The notes beneath the pieces are model-generated. The model was given only the letters and a program-made list of their open reading frames with translations, was not told the origin of the DNA and did no database searches. From Alitta virens (lineage: Eukaryota > Annelida > Polychaeta > Phyllodocida > Nereididae): a DNA stretch of 64,000 nt. Where the stretch lies: positions 4,121,001 to 4,185,000 of the forward strand of contig OW028577.1 of NCBI GenBank assembly GCA_932294295.1, read 5' to 3'. Of the stretch, positions 23,955-37,800 are shown piece after piece (position 1 is the first letter of the stretch; every line of letters starts with the position of its first letter). The position numbers were made by a program, and so were the translations under genes.

Positions 23955-25829
23955 AATCTCTTTACCCCCAAACTGGGTCCGGACCATCACTTAATTGTAT
24001 CACTGGCAAAATTAACCACTGGTATGTTTTATAAAATTCAAACATTTATTCAATATAACAGAGTTTCAATACAATTGAATAGATTGTAAAACATTGTTAT
24101 ACATAGATTTATGATTCATAAAAGATAACACAAATTAATTGTTAGTTTCAAAGGACAATTTTTACCAACATATTATGTTGGGAGTTAAAATGCTACAGCT
24201 ATTCTTTGGTGTCTGAAAAAATAATCTGTCAACTGGAAAAACATGAACAACAATGATGAAACACATCAACTAATCAAGTCATTATACAATTAAAGAACAC
24301 ACAATATCTGATATAATTCTATCAAAATAACACACAACCTCTACACATACTCCGTGAGGAGCAGTTGGACTGCTGACAAGTAAATATATCTATTTTTTCT
24401 TTCCATTTCGCCCACAAAACATGCCGAGCCTCAGTGTAGTTACATAGGCTTTATTAATATAATAACATCGTTTATTAGTAAGGCTCTCAGCATGGAAATA
24501 ACACAATATAATACAATACAACCTCAGCGAGGTGAAGAAATACTGCAACAGTATTAAGGAATGTTATCATTAACACAACAAAGACAGAACAATAAAACAC
24601 AAAACTTACGTCACCATTATTCAAAATCACAATAACCCATCAAGTGTTGTGGGATTTATGCTGTTCAACTTTAGTTCTTAAATATCATTTTGCATAATTA
24701 CCCCAAGTCAAATGCATCCCAATTAATAGTATGGATAATGTCGTACAATTTTGGCTTCTCTTTTTCAAGCTTACGCATCTCAAGCAAAGTTTGGTCTTTG
24801 ACAGCGAAAAGTTTTTATAAAAAAAAACTGTCTTGGAAAAAGAAATAAAATCCTTATCAACAAATGAAATGGATTTCACTGCATTTTTGGTAGTGTTATG
24901 TGACTAGGAATATACAGACTGTAAAATAAATAATATTTACGATGCACCACATACTTCGACTTAGCTATCAGGTGAATGTCTTGGTATAAATACCGTTTAC
25001 AAAGCTGTAAATATATTTTGATTTGCATTAACTAGATTAAGCTATCACAACCGCAGATGGCAATCAAGGGACTGTTGCAGTAATAAGTGAATGCGAATGA
25101 CATGTCCGTACATCTCGAACCGACTCACATTGGAAAGCCGCAAATGGCAACTTTAAAGCACTTTTTCATATAAAATATCTGAAGTTTTCAGATACCATTA
25201 GTCCGATAGCACCAATATGACAGAATTTAAAAGCAGCAAGGTGGTGCTTTGCAGTGTTAGCCTAGCCTACTGTACAAAAATACTTCCAAAGATAGTTTTA
25301 AACATTATTTACAAATTAACAACCTTTCTCATCAGAAGTTATGATTGTCACGAAAGTACAAAGGTGGTACAAAATGCCTCAATCTTGACCTAAAGTGAAA
25401 ATGAAATGTTCTAAAAAATTCTCAGGAAATATATGGCACAAATGGTTCTAATTAATCAACCAAACCTATAGAAGAATCCACAATGAATATTATGAGACAA
25501 TTTCGTATTAAACGGACATTTTAGGTCACTCTAGATAGTGCTTCGCATAAATTTATACAAATTCATTCATTCTATCAACCACACCACGTATTCATAGATC
25601 TGTAATCACATAGCAAATCTTTGTGTAGAAATATATCTGTGTATACATATATATATATATTGCTTAAATTTTTGGATATGCATTTTTTCAACATTTTGCT
25701 GTCATATAAGGGCACGAAAGTTAAGAGACATAAAAGTGCGTTGCTTTGGCAACTTTTCACTGGTGGGCAAGTCACGGTAACCTTCTCCAAAGTCACTTTG
25801 TCTTAAAAAAGACAACCATTTTGTTGCAT
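23955..25829. other. Convergent 3' UTR interval of the sulfotransferase gene and DAZAP1
   Basis: There is no further coding sequence. Plus-strand poly(A)-type hexamers AATAAA occur at 23950-23955, overlapping the sulfotransferase stop codon, and at 24591-24596. Minus-strand AATAAA (TTTATT on plus) occurs at 24471-24476, 24450-24455 and 24045-24050. DAZAP1 therefore probably has a 3' UTR of 1.3-1.8 kb, and the two transcripts may overlap tail to tail. Which signals are used cannot be seen. Confidence 0.5.
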
Positions 25830-28800
25830 TCATCGACCATCTTCTGCACGCCGATATGGATGGAAGGCTTGAGCCGTCGTTAAACCACGAGCCTGCAGCA
25901 TGGCTGAAGCATACGCTGCTTGCCCGTCACCGTAACACAAGGGAAGAGGGACACCACCGTATCCTGCACCAATGCTGTAGCCACCTTGAATTGAAAAGAA
26001 TCCATTTTAAGATTAAAGCACCGAGCTTACATCAACAATTACAAATAATACCATGGCCTACCTACTTTATAATCATGAACTGATGCCACTGATACAACAC
26101 CTAGTTGACCTTTTGGTCTTTACTCTTAACTGGCCATGCAATTGTCATCTAGCAAAAATACGACAGCAGGTGATCAACTTCATCAGCATAACATTTAGGA
26201 CGATTTTCACATTTTCACATTTAAAGGACCATTCAGAATATTTGAGAGGCAAGCTACTTATGGGTATTTATATTTCACAACGTATATTTTAAGGGGGATT
26301 TATCATAAAATTTCGAAATATATTTATATTTCAATTCTTACCACCAAATACAGCATGACACACTCATGCTTCTGTGAAAAGACATTGTGCTGTTGACATA
26401 ATTTTTGTTATCTGACAGTCTTCACTGGGGGAAGGGGGGTATTTTTGTATTCGAAATAATGCTCTCATTTTAAGGAATAGGAGGGATAAATTTGGCAGAT
26501 AATGGGAAATGTAGTTATGCATTCTGATGAAAATTTCAGGACTTATTATTAAAATTTGGGCCCTGGACTGCTTTGATCACAAGTCATGATATAATTGTCA
26601 GGCCGAAGGGTTCGGGTAAAGGTTTTGTGAATGGGCACCCTACATTTATTGATTGTGTTTTTTTATATTTTGTTTTTGCATGGTTTATGGATAGAAACTA
26701 CCTCCCCATCCATGGCAATGAATTCTGAATGGTACCTGAGCATATAATGCAATGATGGACACTCATGCAGACATCAATATGCACAAATGATAATCCGTTT
26801 GCATAGGACTTCATATTACTTGAAATGCAGGGCGATTGCTAAATGATTTGATTTCCAAAACTCGCCAGTAATATAATTAATCTGAGGACCAAGTCCGGGG
26901 GTTGTTGTACACTTGGTCCTATTATGCATTGTATATCAAGTTAGTAACAGAACTGAACAATGGCACTTAACAGAATGTTACGAACAACTTTCATGCAATA
27001 ACACCATAACCAACAAAAGGGGAGACACATTCTGCAGGACGGACAATTTCCAAGTGGTGATGGGTGTCCTTACTTGGCAGGGCTGTGACTCCTTGTGCAG
27101 CTGCGTAACCGAGACTCGCTGACGGGGTGTGCGATTTGTCAGCCTGTGCAAAAAGTCTGGCTGGTCCGTAACTGCTGGCTTCCTGCGGATAACTGCCTAG
27201 TAATCCTAAATGTAACGTGTAACGGTAAACGAAGCGTTAATAACTTAGCAAAACTAGTCTTATTTTCTTTTGCATGCTTTTTTAAAAATAAATTTAAGAA
27301 CGGAAAACCAAAGAAAATATTTAAATGTTACGAGTAAACAATTGAATCCAATGAACAATTGATAAAACTGGTAATATAAACGAAACTTTAAATGCAACAT
27401 TGTTAGAACAGCATAACTTAAACTTTAGGGAAAAATGGTCAGTAAATGTTAAACACAGTGGATGTTGTTTTTAAGTGCACACAAAATATCCCTTTTTGCT
27501 TTGTCATGTAAAAGTTTATTGCAAGAGATTTTTGGAGAATCTTTGGAAGTGCATGAGAGATACAGGTCATACCTATCTGTGGAACAGAAGACGCCAACAA
27601 ATATCCAGTCTTGTCCTTAGTAGCGCTAGAGTCCCCACCAGACAAATCTGGACTACTACTACGACTATTCGACACTTGATGCCCTAGGCAAAATTATAAT
27701 TTGCAAATTTATCTCGGTGCAGAGTTAAAACTGTTAAAATCTGACATGTTAAAATATATTTAAATGAGATTGAAAAAATAATGTCATGCATAATCGAGAA
27801 AATTAAAATCTACAGACACAGATAATTAAACTTCAAATTCGTTACCAATTAGCAGCAAAGAACAAATAAGATGCTGATATCTGATGAGTCTTAAGTATTA
27901 TAGACAGCAAAAGCAGTACGTTATTTTTGTTCAATGCACCAGTGCCAAAGTACACGATGACAAACGCATGATTCATTTTCATTTCGCATTCTACAAATCA
28001 TGCACAGAAAAGACAATTGAAGATGAGACAAAATGCACACAATCAAGAGGAGCTAGCAGAAAAGGTGACAAGAAAAATGAAGCAGAAAGATGATGCAACA
28101 CAAAGCCATGGAACTGTTTACAGACCACTAACTATCTGTACACGAGAATCAGATCAAAAAAAAAATAATAAAATAGCTTAACATATAAAAGAAAATCAAG
28201 AATAATCTTATTTTACCAACAAAAGTGACTTGAGTTATGGCAAAAAGTATGTTCCCAAAAAAAAAAAATACTGTGCAAAGCTCGTGAAACCCTCGGCCTG
28301 AGACGCAGTATATTCGCGGTGTCCTGTTGAGCAATTGGGGCGATGACATTACACCCATCTCACTCATGTGAGCAAGCAATCATTAAGCTTTAATACCTAT
28401 AGGCCTACATCTGAAGTTACGGTCTCTACAAGGTTTGGGATGAATGTCACAGCCACCTCAAAAATGAGTCAAGGTTAGTCCGACAAACTGCCTCATGAGT
28501 CATGAGTCCGATAGCATTGCATTGAAACTCCCTGTATGGGAGGAGCCTGCTCTATTATTGCACATTATGTAACACTAAACTTGTGTTTTACCTAATATGC
28601 CTTGATTTCTGCTATATTACCCATTTACCATATGTTTACTGGGTCATCAGAGTGTTTAATTCAAGTCACAAGACCCTTTATTTCACATTTCTGGCAAATC
28701 CAGTGTAAAAAGTGACGTAGACAATCAATTGAATTGACTTATTAGGTGCAACAAGTTTTGTGTCGCACCCTGCAAGAATGGCGTGCTTGCATATGACAGC

Positions 28801-31800
28801 AATGTTTTGGTCAAGGTCACCTTTGATATCATCCAAGGTTGTTTTCAAATTTAGGCCTGCAATAACTTTTGGTATGTGAACAACAGCTGTGATGAACTAC
28901 ATTCGAGACAACTCTGTGGGGCTGCATGGCCGCATATTCGTCAGCTGAATTTGTGAGATCAGTAATTAGGCCTGTGTCTTAACAATATAGGTCAAGGTCA
29001 CCCAACTTCGAACTCAAGGTCTTCCCCTAGGGCATAATCCCTGAAGATTGCATGATGCTACCATCAGCATATCTGTAGCTATCTTTTCTACACGGTTTCG
29101 ATGTATTTGACCCCTTCGATCTTAAAAAATAGTTCAAGGCCACCCTTCTTCCATCTCATCCAAGGACTCCCCCGAAAAGCATAATCTCTGTTAGCTGCAT
29201 GATCCTACGATCAATATATACTGAGTTATTGCTTCTGGTGATTGACAGACACGACAGACAGACAGACGCCACAGTCATAGCATGGCCGTGGGTAAAAAAA
29301 ATTTTTTTTAAATAAAGAAACACTGTTCTGACCAGAAGTGGCAAGCATTTCACATCTTAATTTCTCATGCATGAACCCATGCTCAAATATGTAAAATGCA
29401 GATACAAGCTCCCTGTTTATTTCTCTCATGGACAACATTCTATTTAATTTGGAAGCCTTCTAAATATTTTTTTGTATTGAAATTGTGGAACTAGACAGAA
29501 TCATTACGAATATTAAAATACCTCAAAAGGGAAATTTTGTGTGCTAAACTTTACAAACAACTTACTACAGTGACACAATTTAATTATTCAATAACATCTG
29601 AACTTAAAATGTTGGCTTTATCTTACCTACAATCTTAGCTATGAACACCTTAACATCACCAATATTAGTCTAAAGAAATTATCCCAAATTCTACCTACTG
29701 CCAGAAGCTGTTGTGCAGCAAAAATTCAAAACCCAAATTAATACAAATACTTATTATGTTAGCGAAACTCACATTGTTAATACTTTTGTGAAACATTCCT
29801 GTATGGTCACCAAGTGCTTGATGTATCAGTTTCTTATGTTTGTAATTTCAAATATCTAAAGAAAATCCACACCACGAAGTAGTAACCATTCAGTGCACCA
29901 AAACCTAATCATAAAGTTAATTCTTAGACTAGTCTTATGATCTATTTGATGCGGAAGTGATCGTCCGTCCTTATGAAGCCATACAAGTGGGGAGACAGAT
30001 TCGTTTTGCGACCTAGTCTTTTGGGGAGGAAAGAGTGCAATTCAGTGCAGAGTGACCTGACTTTGATGCAATTACTAACCTGGGACTTGAGCAGCTCTTT
30101 CTTGACCGGGTGATTCCATACTTAGAGCTGTGTATGCTCCTCCATTTACTGCCGTAGTTCCTGCCGTAGAAAAACACAAATCTTCATGAAACAATATATC
30201 TGCATTTAAACTTTAACAAGACAACTTCTCCAATGCTCTAATATGGGGGAAAAATTACAAGACTGGATACATAAGACATTGACCTACAGAGGAATCATTA
30301 GCTTATCAGTTCGTAAACGATACATTAATACTACTTTAATACATACAAATTAATAACCACCTCGTTTTTACCAATCTAGGTTTGTTATCCCTTGCTCCAA
30401 GAGATTTACACGACACAAATATTAATTCTGACAACTGCAGTGGGAACATGACAACCACTGAGATATTAAAAATGCGTCCATCTCTCATCAGCAGAGCCAA
30501 GGCAGCCTCGAGCTAAGAAACCTAGGGTGGTCTTCAATAGATTTGTTAAATCACAGGAACTACGCAGAATAATAATAACAGGAAAGTAATGCACTCAGAT
30601 CTGGCTGCACGTACGACTACACTCTGGTGCTATGAAAACACCTCTGATTTGCTGCAATAGATGTCAGAGGAGACATTTTCATCTTTTGTATAATTCGATT
30701 TTTTTTTTTTTGACATGTATACTTTATATTTTATGTTCAATTTATCTTAATCATTGTTGTTTTATCCTGTATATTTTTGTGTATATTTTCTATGCTTACA
30801 TGTTCTATACTTTTTAATCTCTTATCTATTTATTGTACATAGTAAAAGGTTAATACACTACCATAAAAACTAACAGGAGGGCCCTATGGAAGATAAGTGT
30901 TACACTTAATGGGTTTTACCCTAAAAAAAATAAAAGTTTATCTATCTATCTATCTACACTTGCTGCTGTCTTCCCAATTGATTTATTGATTTATAATAAT
31001 CAACAATAGTTACAAATACATATTCAGGGATGAAGATGTAACGAAAGATGATCACTAAACTCAGGGATGGAGCACTAAAGTCATGCATGACTTATTTCCA
31101 GTGCGGTCCTGGGTGAGGGAGATCAAGATGGCAAAATGAGAACTGACAGTGTGATAAAAATAGATATACTAGATGATGAGATAGTTATATAAGAATAAAA
31201 ATAATATATACAGACTAGATATTAATAATAATAATATAAACCAATCTTGGTGGAATGCTCAACCAAGTGATTATTCTGCGACTAATACTGGCGCCTGTCA
31301 CCAAATTGAATATTCAGCATCTTCCATCACACAACACTTACCCAAAGCTGAGGTGTAATAGGGCGATGCAGCAGAAACCATCACAGTTCCGTGCGTCCAT
31401 GAAGGCATGGGTTCAGCTTCGTGAGCTCCTTGCGGCCATCCTGCCAAACCTGAGCTTGCAAAACCTGCCCCTCCCAGACTCCCAGGCATAACTCCATTAC
31501 CTAGAGAGAGAGAGAGAGAGAAAATAATGTCTACGCTGCTACAAATCTTAACTGAATTAACCTTTTCCATAAAAGAGCATACAGCGAGCCATGCAAGATG
31601 ACTAGTTAAACACATCCTTTCTACTGATAAAGGAACATAACTGGTTGTTAACCAGCATAAATATGAAAAAATTTAATCTCTTCGCTGTAAGGACAGTAAG
31701 GTTCAAGAGAGCAAATCAGCTTTTTTGACACTAAGATCACACTCCATGCGGAAGTAATTTCTCTGCGTGAAGAATGAAATCCATCAATTGATGGCAGACT

Positions 31801-34800
31801 AAAAGCAATGGTAGGTGTACGAACTGTTACAAGGAAAGACACACACCTCCTACTGTTAGTGGGAAAAGTGCAGGGCCTGTGGCCGGTAGTAGAGTGAGAC
31901 CTGAAATGAACAAACTTAACATTAAACCTGCTCTTAGCTTAAACCCAAATCAAAAGAAATGCATTCAAGGTCAACCAACTATACTTTTAGGAGGCTATGT
32001 GTACACATAAGAAGAATTTGATTAATTGCCAAGGTCACAGAAGTCAATTGACATTAAGTTGGCAGCGTGAAACATGCAGAGATTTTTCAGCTATAATCAC
32101 AACAAAATTCGTGCAAATCTGATAGGCGGCTGCCATTGTTTTGTGAAAATAAGAAGTAGGGATATAAGTGTGCCGTAGGATTAATTTCTTTTTTGTATGA
32201 TTATAAAATCTCCCATAATTACGAAGTTAAAGACAAACGGATCAGAAGATTTCAATAATTTGAGTTTGATTAAATGTTTGTGCATGCTGCGCTCACCTGC
32301 CATTTGTGACTGTTGAAGGTGCGAATACCCCGCCAGGTGGGCTCCATGTAGGCCGGGTACGCTGGTCATGCCGAAAGCATTACCACCCGAAAAGAGACCT
32401 GGTGGGATTGCCAATCCAGACATGGCGGCCATCATGAGCTTGGTGTCTCGGGGCTCGGCTTTCTTGACCTCAACCTGTTATCACAAATTATCACGAAACC
32501 CATTAGTTTATCACATCCACAGAGTACAAGGCTGCTTGCTACACTATTACCCACTTCCACCTGCTCTGTTTCCCAATATTTCCTTTTCTTTCAAAAAATT
32601 ACAAATATCATGTGCTCCATACTGAATAATCTTGCTTTTCACCATCAACCTCAAGACGCACACAAAAGCAGCCAAACGATTCATTACAAAGAGTTAACTT
32701 TCAGTGATCTCTGACAAGGAGTACATTCGCTACTAAGCCAAAACAACTTGCACATGCAAATGTATAATTTTCAATGTTTGTCATAGATCACTGAAACAAT
32801 ATCTTTAAAACATGAAAACTATCACAATACACAAATTTAACATTACCAGTTCATTAAGTGCTATTTGTAATTACCACATACTAATGATAATGCTTAAGAA
32901 TAATTCTAGTTTTGCAATTAATATATTCAAAAGTGGTATGTATATATATTAAGTTTGAAATGCATAACATCATATTAACATTTATCAGGTGTCGTAATAT
33001 CTTATTTAAACAATGACTAAAGCAGACAGTCCGTAACGACAACACAGAGAGACGTTGGAAAGTGGTACGTGTAACTTAACGACTTAGGACATTCATTTTA
33101 ATAGAAAATTCAACAGATGGATGCATTTCAAATCAATATATTTACATTAAGGAATATCAAAAACAAACCAAAGCTCTTGTATACTTTATCAGTCAAAGAT
33201 AAATGAAATGTTGGCTGATTGAAGCAAAAAATAGGAATGAAACAGCAAAAAGCTTCGATTAGCATGCAAAAGAGGTTGATCGCACAGTACTGGCTAACTT
33301 TGTTATCGAACTAAAGTAGGCAGGAGCTTTGGTTGTAAGAAAATTTGAAGAAAAACTTGACCTTTTTGCCAGCAACTTCGACATATTGCTCCTGGCAAAC
33401 TCGATCTACGGACTCGTCGTTCTCGAAGGAGAGAAACCCAAAGCCTAGGAAGGAGGCAAACGGTGACGGAAAGGACCAAACAAAAACATATGAGAGTCAG
33501 TCACAAAGTGAATTAACATCAATTAGTCGTGTTGCGTTTCGTCAATAGCGGGTCAAATCGAGGTGTCAGTTTCTGTGAATTGATGCCAGCTCAGTAGTTG
33601 CCACCAGGGTCGTGTTAAGGAGAACCTATGTAGATTCCCAAACAGGAACTTAGAAACTCCAGTTAGTAAATGCCAAAGCAGTTCTTAAATATGTAACAAA
33701 GAACCAGCCAAACCCCATTCACAGTGTCTTTATACATAATAACCATCATCATAGAAGTATGGTTGTTGGAGACCTCAATACAAAGCGAAAGGTCCTTCAC
33801 TCAAATTAGCTCCTATAGATAATATAAGACATGCATGGGGTTTTGATTCTCCCAGCACCAGTAATATATCGCAAGACCAACATTATAGTAACATTATATT
33901 ATGTCATCGACGCCCATTCTCTTAGTGCTGTATCGACTATGTTACCCTGGAACCGTGCTAGAGAGGTAGCACCGCGTCAAATGCTCTAAGATAGTTAACC
34001 AACTTGTCGCCTATGCCAATCACTAAACCTAACAAGGAGCCAGGAAAACTAATTGTACAAGCATTAGTCTTTCTCATTACATGATCGTGGATGAAGATGT
34101 ATATAACAGGGAGTGCTGTTTGAGATTAATGTGTTTATATTCATTACATGTCTGAGATTTCTTCACATGTTTAAGGCATGCATTGCAACCGAATGATATT
34201 ATATCTAACAACTTAGGATTAAAAACTGACTTTAAAAGTAGAAGAAATTAAATTAGATAAAATGAAGATAATAAAAGTGCACCACAGAACGCCAACTACA
34301 TCTTGAACCAATAACAAGCTTGTCTACGTAATGTACAGGAAAGTAAATCGTCCTAAGCTCTAAGAAATTATGCACACTTATCGAATATCGAAACGAAATG
34401 TGTCACATAACCTAACACACCATGTTATAGCAATGCCTCCATGGAAAGCATGTACAATACTTTAATTTCTAAGTATTATATAACCATTACGACTATGTCT
34501 GAGCACCATGAGGACATTAGGATTATTATGGACAGGCTAATTAGGTCTGGTCATGCATAGTGCACCAACATCCTCACCTAACAGAGATACTTACTATTTC
34601 ATATAGTCACTGTAAATCCTAGGCCCATTCAATATGAAGGCACCAAAAATGGAAAAACAACATTTAGTTACACAGTGAAACTTGCGGTTTCTCTTAATCG
34701 GCTAATTTTTCATTACGATAAATATCTAAGGGGGAAAAAAAAAAAATCAAGAGACAGTCAAAAATCACCTTAATTAACAAAAATGCTAGCAACTCGTTGG

Positions 34801-37800
34801 TCAAACACATTGCTTTTTTTTTAATTTGTTGATTGAACTTATACATAGTGACAAAGCTCGCAGCTGCTACGCTTACATATTATATTCGAACGATATGATG
34901 CACTTAATTATTATACACAATTGGCAATGAGGCACTTCGAGATCACTATTTTATGCAAACAATCCTTTTGTGCATGAGCTACACAACAACCAAATCATTT
35001 CTCCATCAACATGCACAATTCAAAGTTCTTACCAATCATTCGAGAAAGATTTATTTTTCAAAGCCGCCATAATTAAAATCTCAAATTTTGCAAAGATCAA
35101 AGATTTTGCTGATGATTTTCACTATCATGCACTTAAGGATTTTCATAAACTATCTAGGCAAAATAGCCATCGTGTGACAGGGTGCACGGAATGCCTAATA
35201 TGGTGAATTCGGAGACTACCTGCAGGAAATTCAATGAAATACAATGAAGTAATTTCATTGTCAACATGTTAACATGAAACCCTTGTTTGTTCTGGCAATA
35301 CTTCAGATTGATCATCAATATAACTGAATTTTACCAGATTAGAAACATTTTGGGAAATTATAGGCAGAAAAATGAACCTAAACCAGTCACACAAGTCAAG
35401 TCTTTATTATAATGTTATGTCTATGAGAAAGGTATGTCTATGAGAAAGGTAAGTGCCCAACCTGGGAATCACAATTTACAGTATTTTTGATGGAACGATT
35501 AAAGCTAGGCAGCCCAGTGGTCAAAACTTGGGCTGTTACTAAACTGGCCAGCTCTTTTGAAGGTCCTTAGCTCGATCCCTGACCACTGAGTGACCAGGGC
35601 AATCTTCATGAGCTCAGTTATCTCAACTGCCTCATACCTAAATATTCCTAGCTCATACTTTGTCTATGCTGGGGCAAGTGAAAGAACCCATCTTTGGAGT
35701 AATAAATCAAATATGTAACAAATAGTGGTCTCCATGCTTTAGCCTCTGGTCAATGGTCATATTGACCTTCCTTCAAACTGAGCTTCAAACCAAAGCCATT
35801 GAGACAACACCTTAAAATTGATACAATACAAATTGTAGTTTTCCAAAATATAGGCTTAACTTATTTTGCCTCCTAGCCTCCTAACAATTGAGAGGAAAGT
35901 GAGTCAAGTTGTTCAGAAAATTAGTGCCTAGTCCTGGGATGTCAATATAATACTGTTGTTATACTTTGTGAATGGATGTAGATCGAGGTGAATGTTATTT
36001 TGCTAATATACAACCTGAAGCAATAAAGAGCACTATGATGTGGCCTGAACTGTATGATGAACTTGTCTAAAAAGTCATCAATATTATAAAATAAACACAG
36101 GTGACCAAGCACGTACACCTGCTATGAAAGACAACATCAGTTTAAACAAGCGATTTCATCAAATACAGGTTATCGAGCAATGGACATATATCACCTAATT
36201 TTCATGCTGATATCAAATAAATATCACTGCTGAAAAGCTTGAAAATTATGATTTGGCCAAATTTTTAACATTTAAGCCAAACAACGCCAAAAATTTCAAT
36301 TCCTTCAGAAAAAAATACACCATTATTAAAAAATAGACTTTAGAATGATTATATGAACGTCATTGAATCTTATTAACTTGAGAAGGATTCTATATTAAAT
36401 GTCAATGAATCTTACTAAAGTAAAAGATTGAACTACATTCAAATTTTCCTTTTGAAAAATAATATAAAACATTAAAAAGTTTCATAAATATTTAGGTTAC
36501 CAACAACAGTAAATATCCCAGTGACCTAAAATAAATTTGCTGATTTCATGCACAATCTGTCAATTACAGGATGTATTTAGATTAGTTCTATCATTGTCTA
36601 TTAAGGATATAGCAATTTACATGACATATGTCATATGTGTGTGATAAGTGCTTTTGTATAATATACAAAATGAAGTTATTTCGAACAGGATGCGATCAAC
36701 TATAAACACTAACCGTTTAAATTATATAAGCTGAGCTAGCTAGGACTATAGTTGCCTTATCTGAATAGACGCCTGGGATGCATTGTCAACTTGTCATGTG
36801 GTGGGATAGTTCATTATGAGAACAATAGTACGACAGTTCTGCATCAATGATATTTACTTTGTGGCAATGATTCTATGTGCAACTCAGCATTAGCACAAAC
36901 CTGTTATCACTGTGTCGATTAAACATACAGGTTATCATCAATGGCCATATGTAGGATGATAAACACAAATTGCATAACAGTTTAATTATAAAATTGTTGT
37001 TAACTTCGTGCAAAGATACTGCTGCTGACCCCGAGTATCAATGTACACTGTATTTTCATTTATTTATTTTTTGGCCCATTTATAAATCTAATTTTTGCAG
37101 CTAGGTCAAATTCTGCAGTTTTAAAAGGACTTTAATGTCACATCGAAAATGTAAAATAACGACACAAATACAGATAAGACTATCAAAACTCAGACTTTGT
37201 ACCCATAAGCTGCCAAAACTTGAATGATATACTCCATAAATTTGATAGCAAAACCAAAAACAATATATTATATGAACACAAGATACAACAGGCATAAAGT
37301 TACATTTCTAGAATTTCTGGCTCAACCTACACACTTACAGCCTCACCCTTACACCCACCCCCTACCCCCAATGACCTTTCACCTTACATGTCTGTCTGTG
37401 CGACAGCTAGGGCTTTAACTGAACACTAGAGGGACATAAAGAACGTGTTCCAACATGCAGTTGTGTCGTCATCTTAGGTCATTTGCCACAAATAGTGTCA
37501 TCAACTAATTTCTTTTACTTATTTTTCTGCCTTACTAGGTTCCTAGGTTCATAGCATTACATACATAATAAGATATATTACATATAATCATCTAAGTTTC
37601 ACAGTGAGCAATATTCTTCAGAAAACAGGTCCACCACATATTATATTAGTTTGTGTACCAATCAATGACTTTCGCTATTTTATGTCGTATTCTCGTTATA
37701 TTGCAAATACAATTTCTTCAGAAATGCATGCCTTATTTGATTTAACTATAATTTTCATACATGTTTTAAATTCCCACTGCAAAGGAAATATGATTTTACA

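Larger units (their letters stand above)
25985..33361 (-). other. DAZAP1 introns 7-13
   Basis: Between the 3' exons I see AT-rich intron sequence with the repeats listed separately: an AAGGTCA-containing tandem block near 28.8-29.3 kb, a LINE-like tail near 30.7-30.96 kb and an (AG)n run at 31504-31521. No other exon is supported. Confidence 0.55.

Noticed and set aside
25856..26083. 75-codon plus-strand open frame
   Set aside because: Antisense to the last DAZAP1 exon, whose minus-strand frame ends [11 protein letters not shown].
33345..33548. 67-codon plus-strand open frame
   Set aside because: Antisense shadow of DAZAP1 exon 7.
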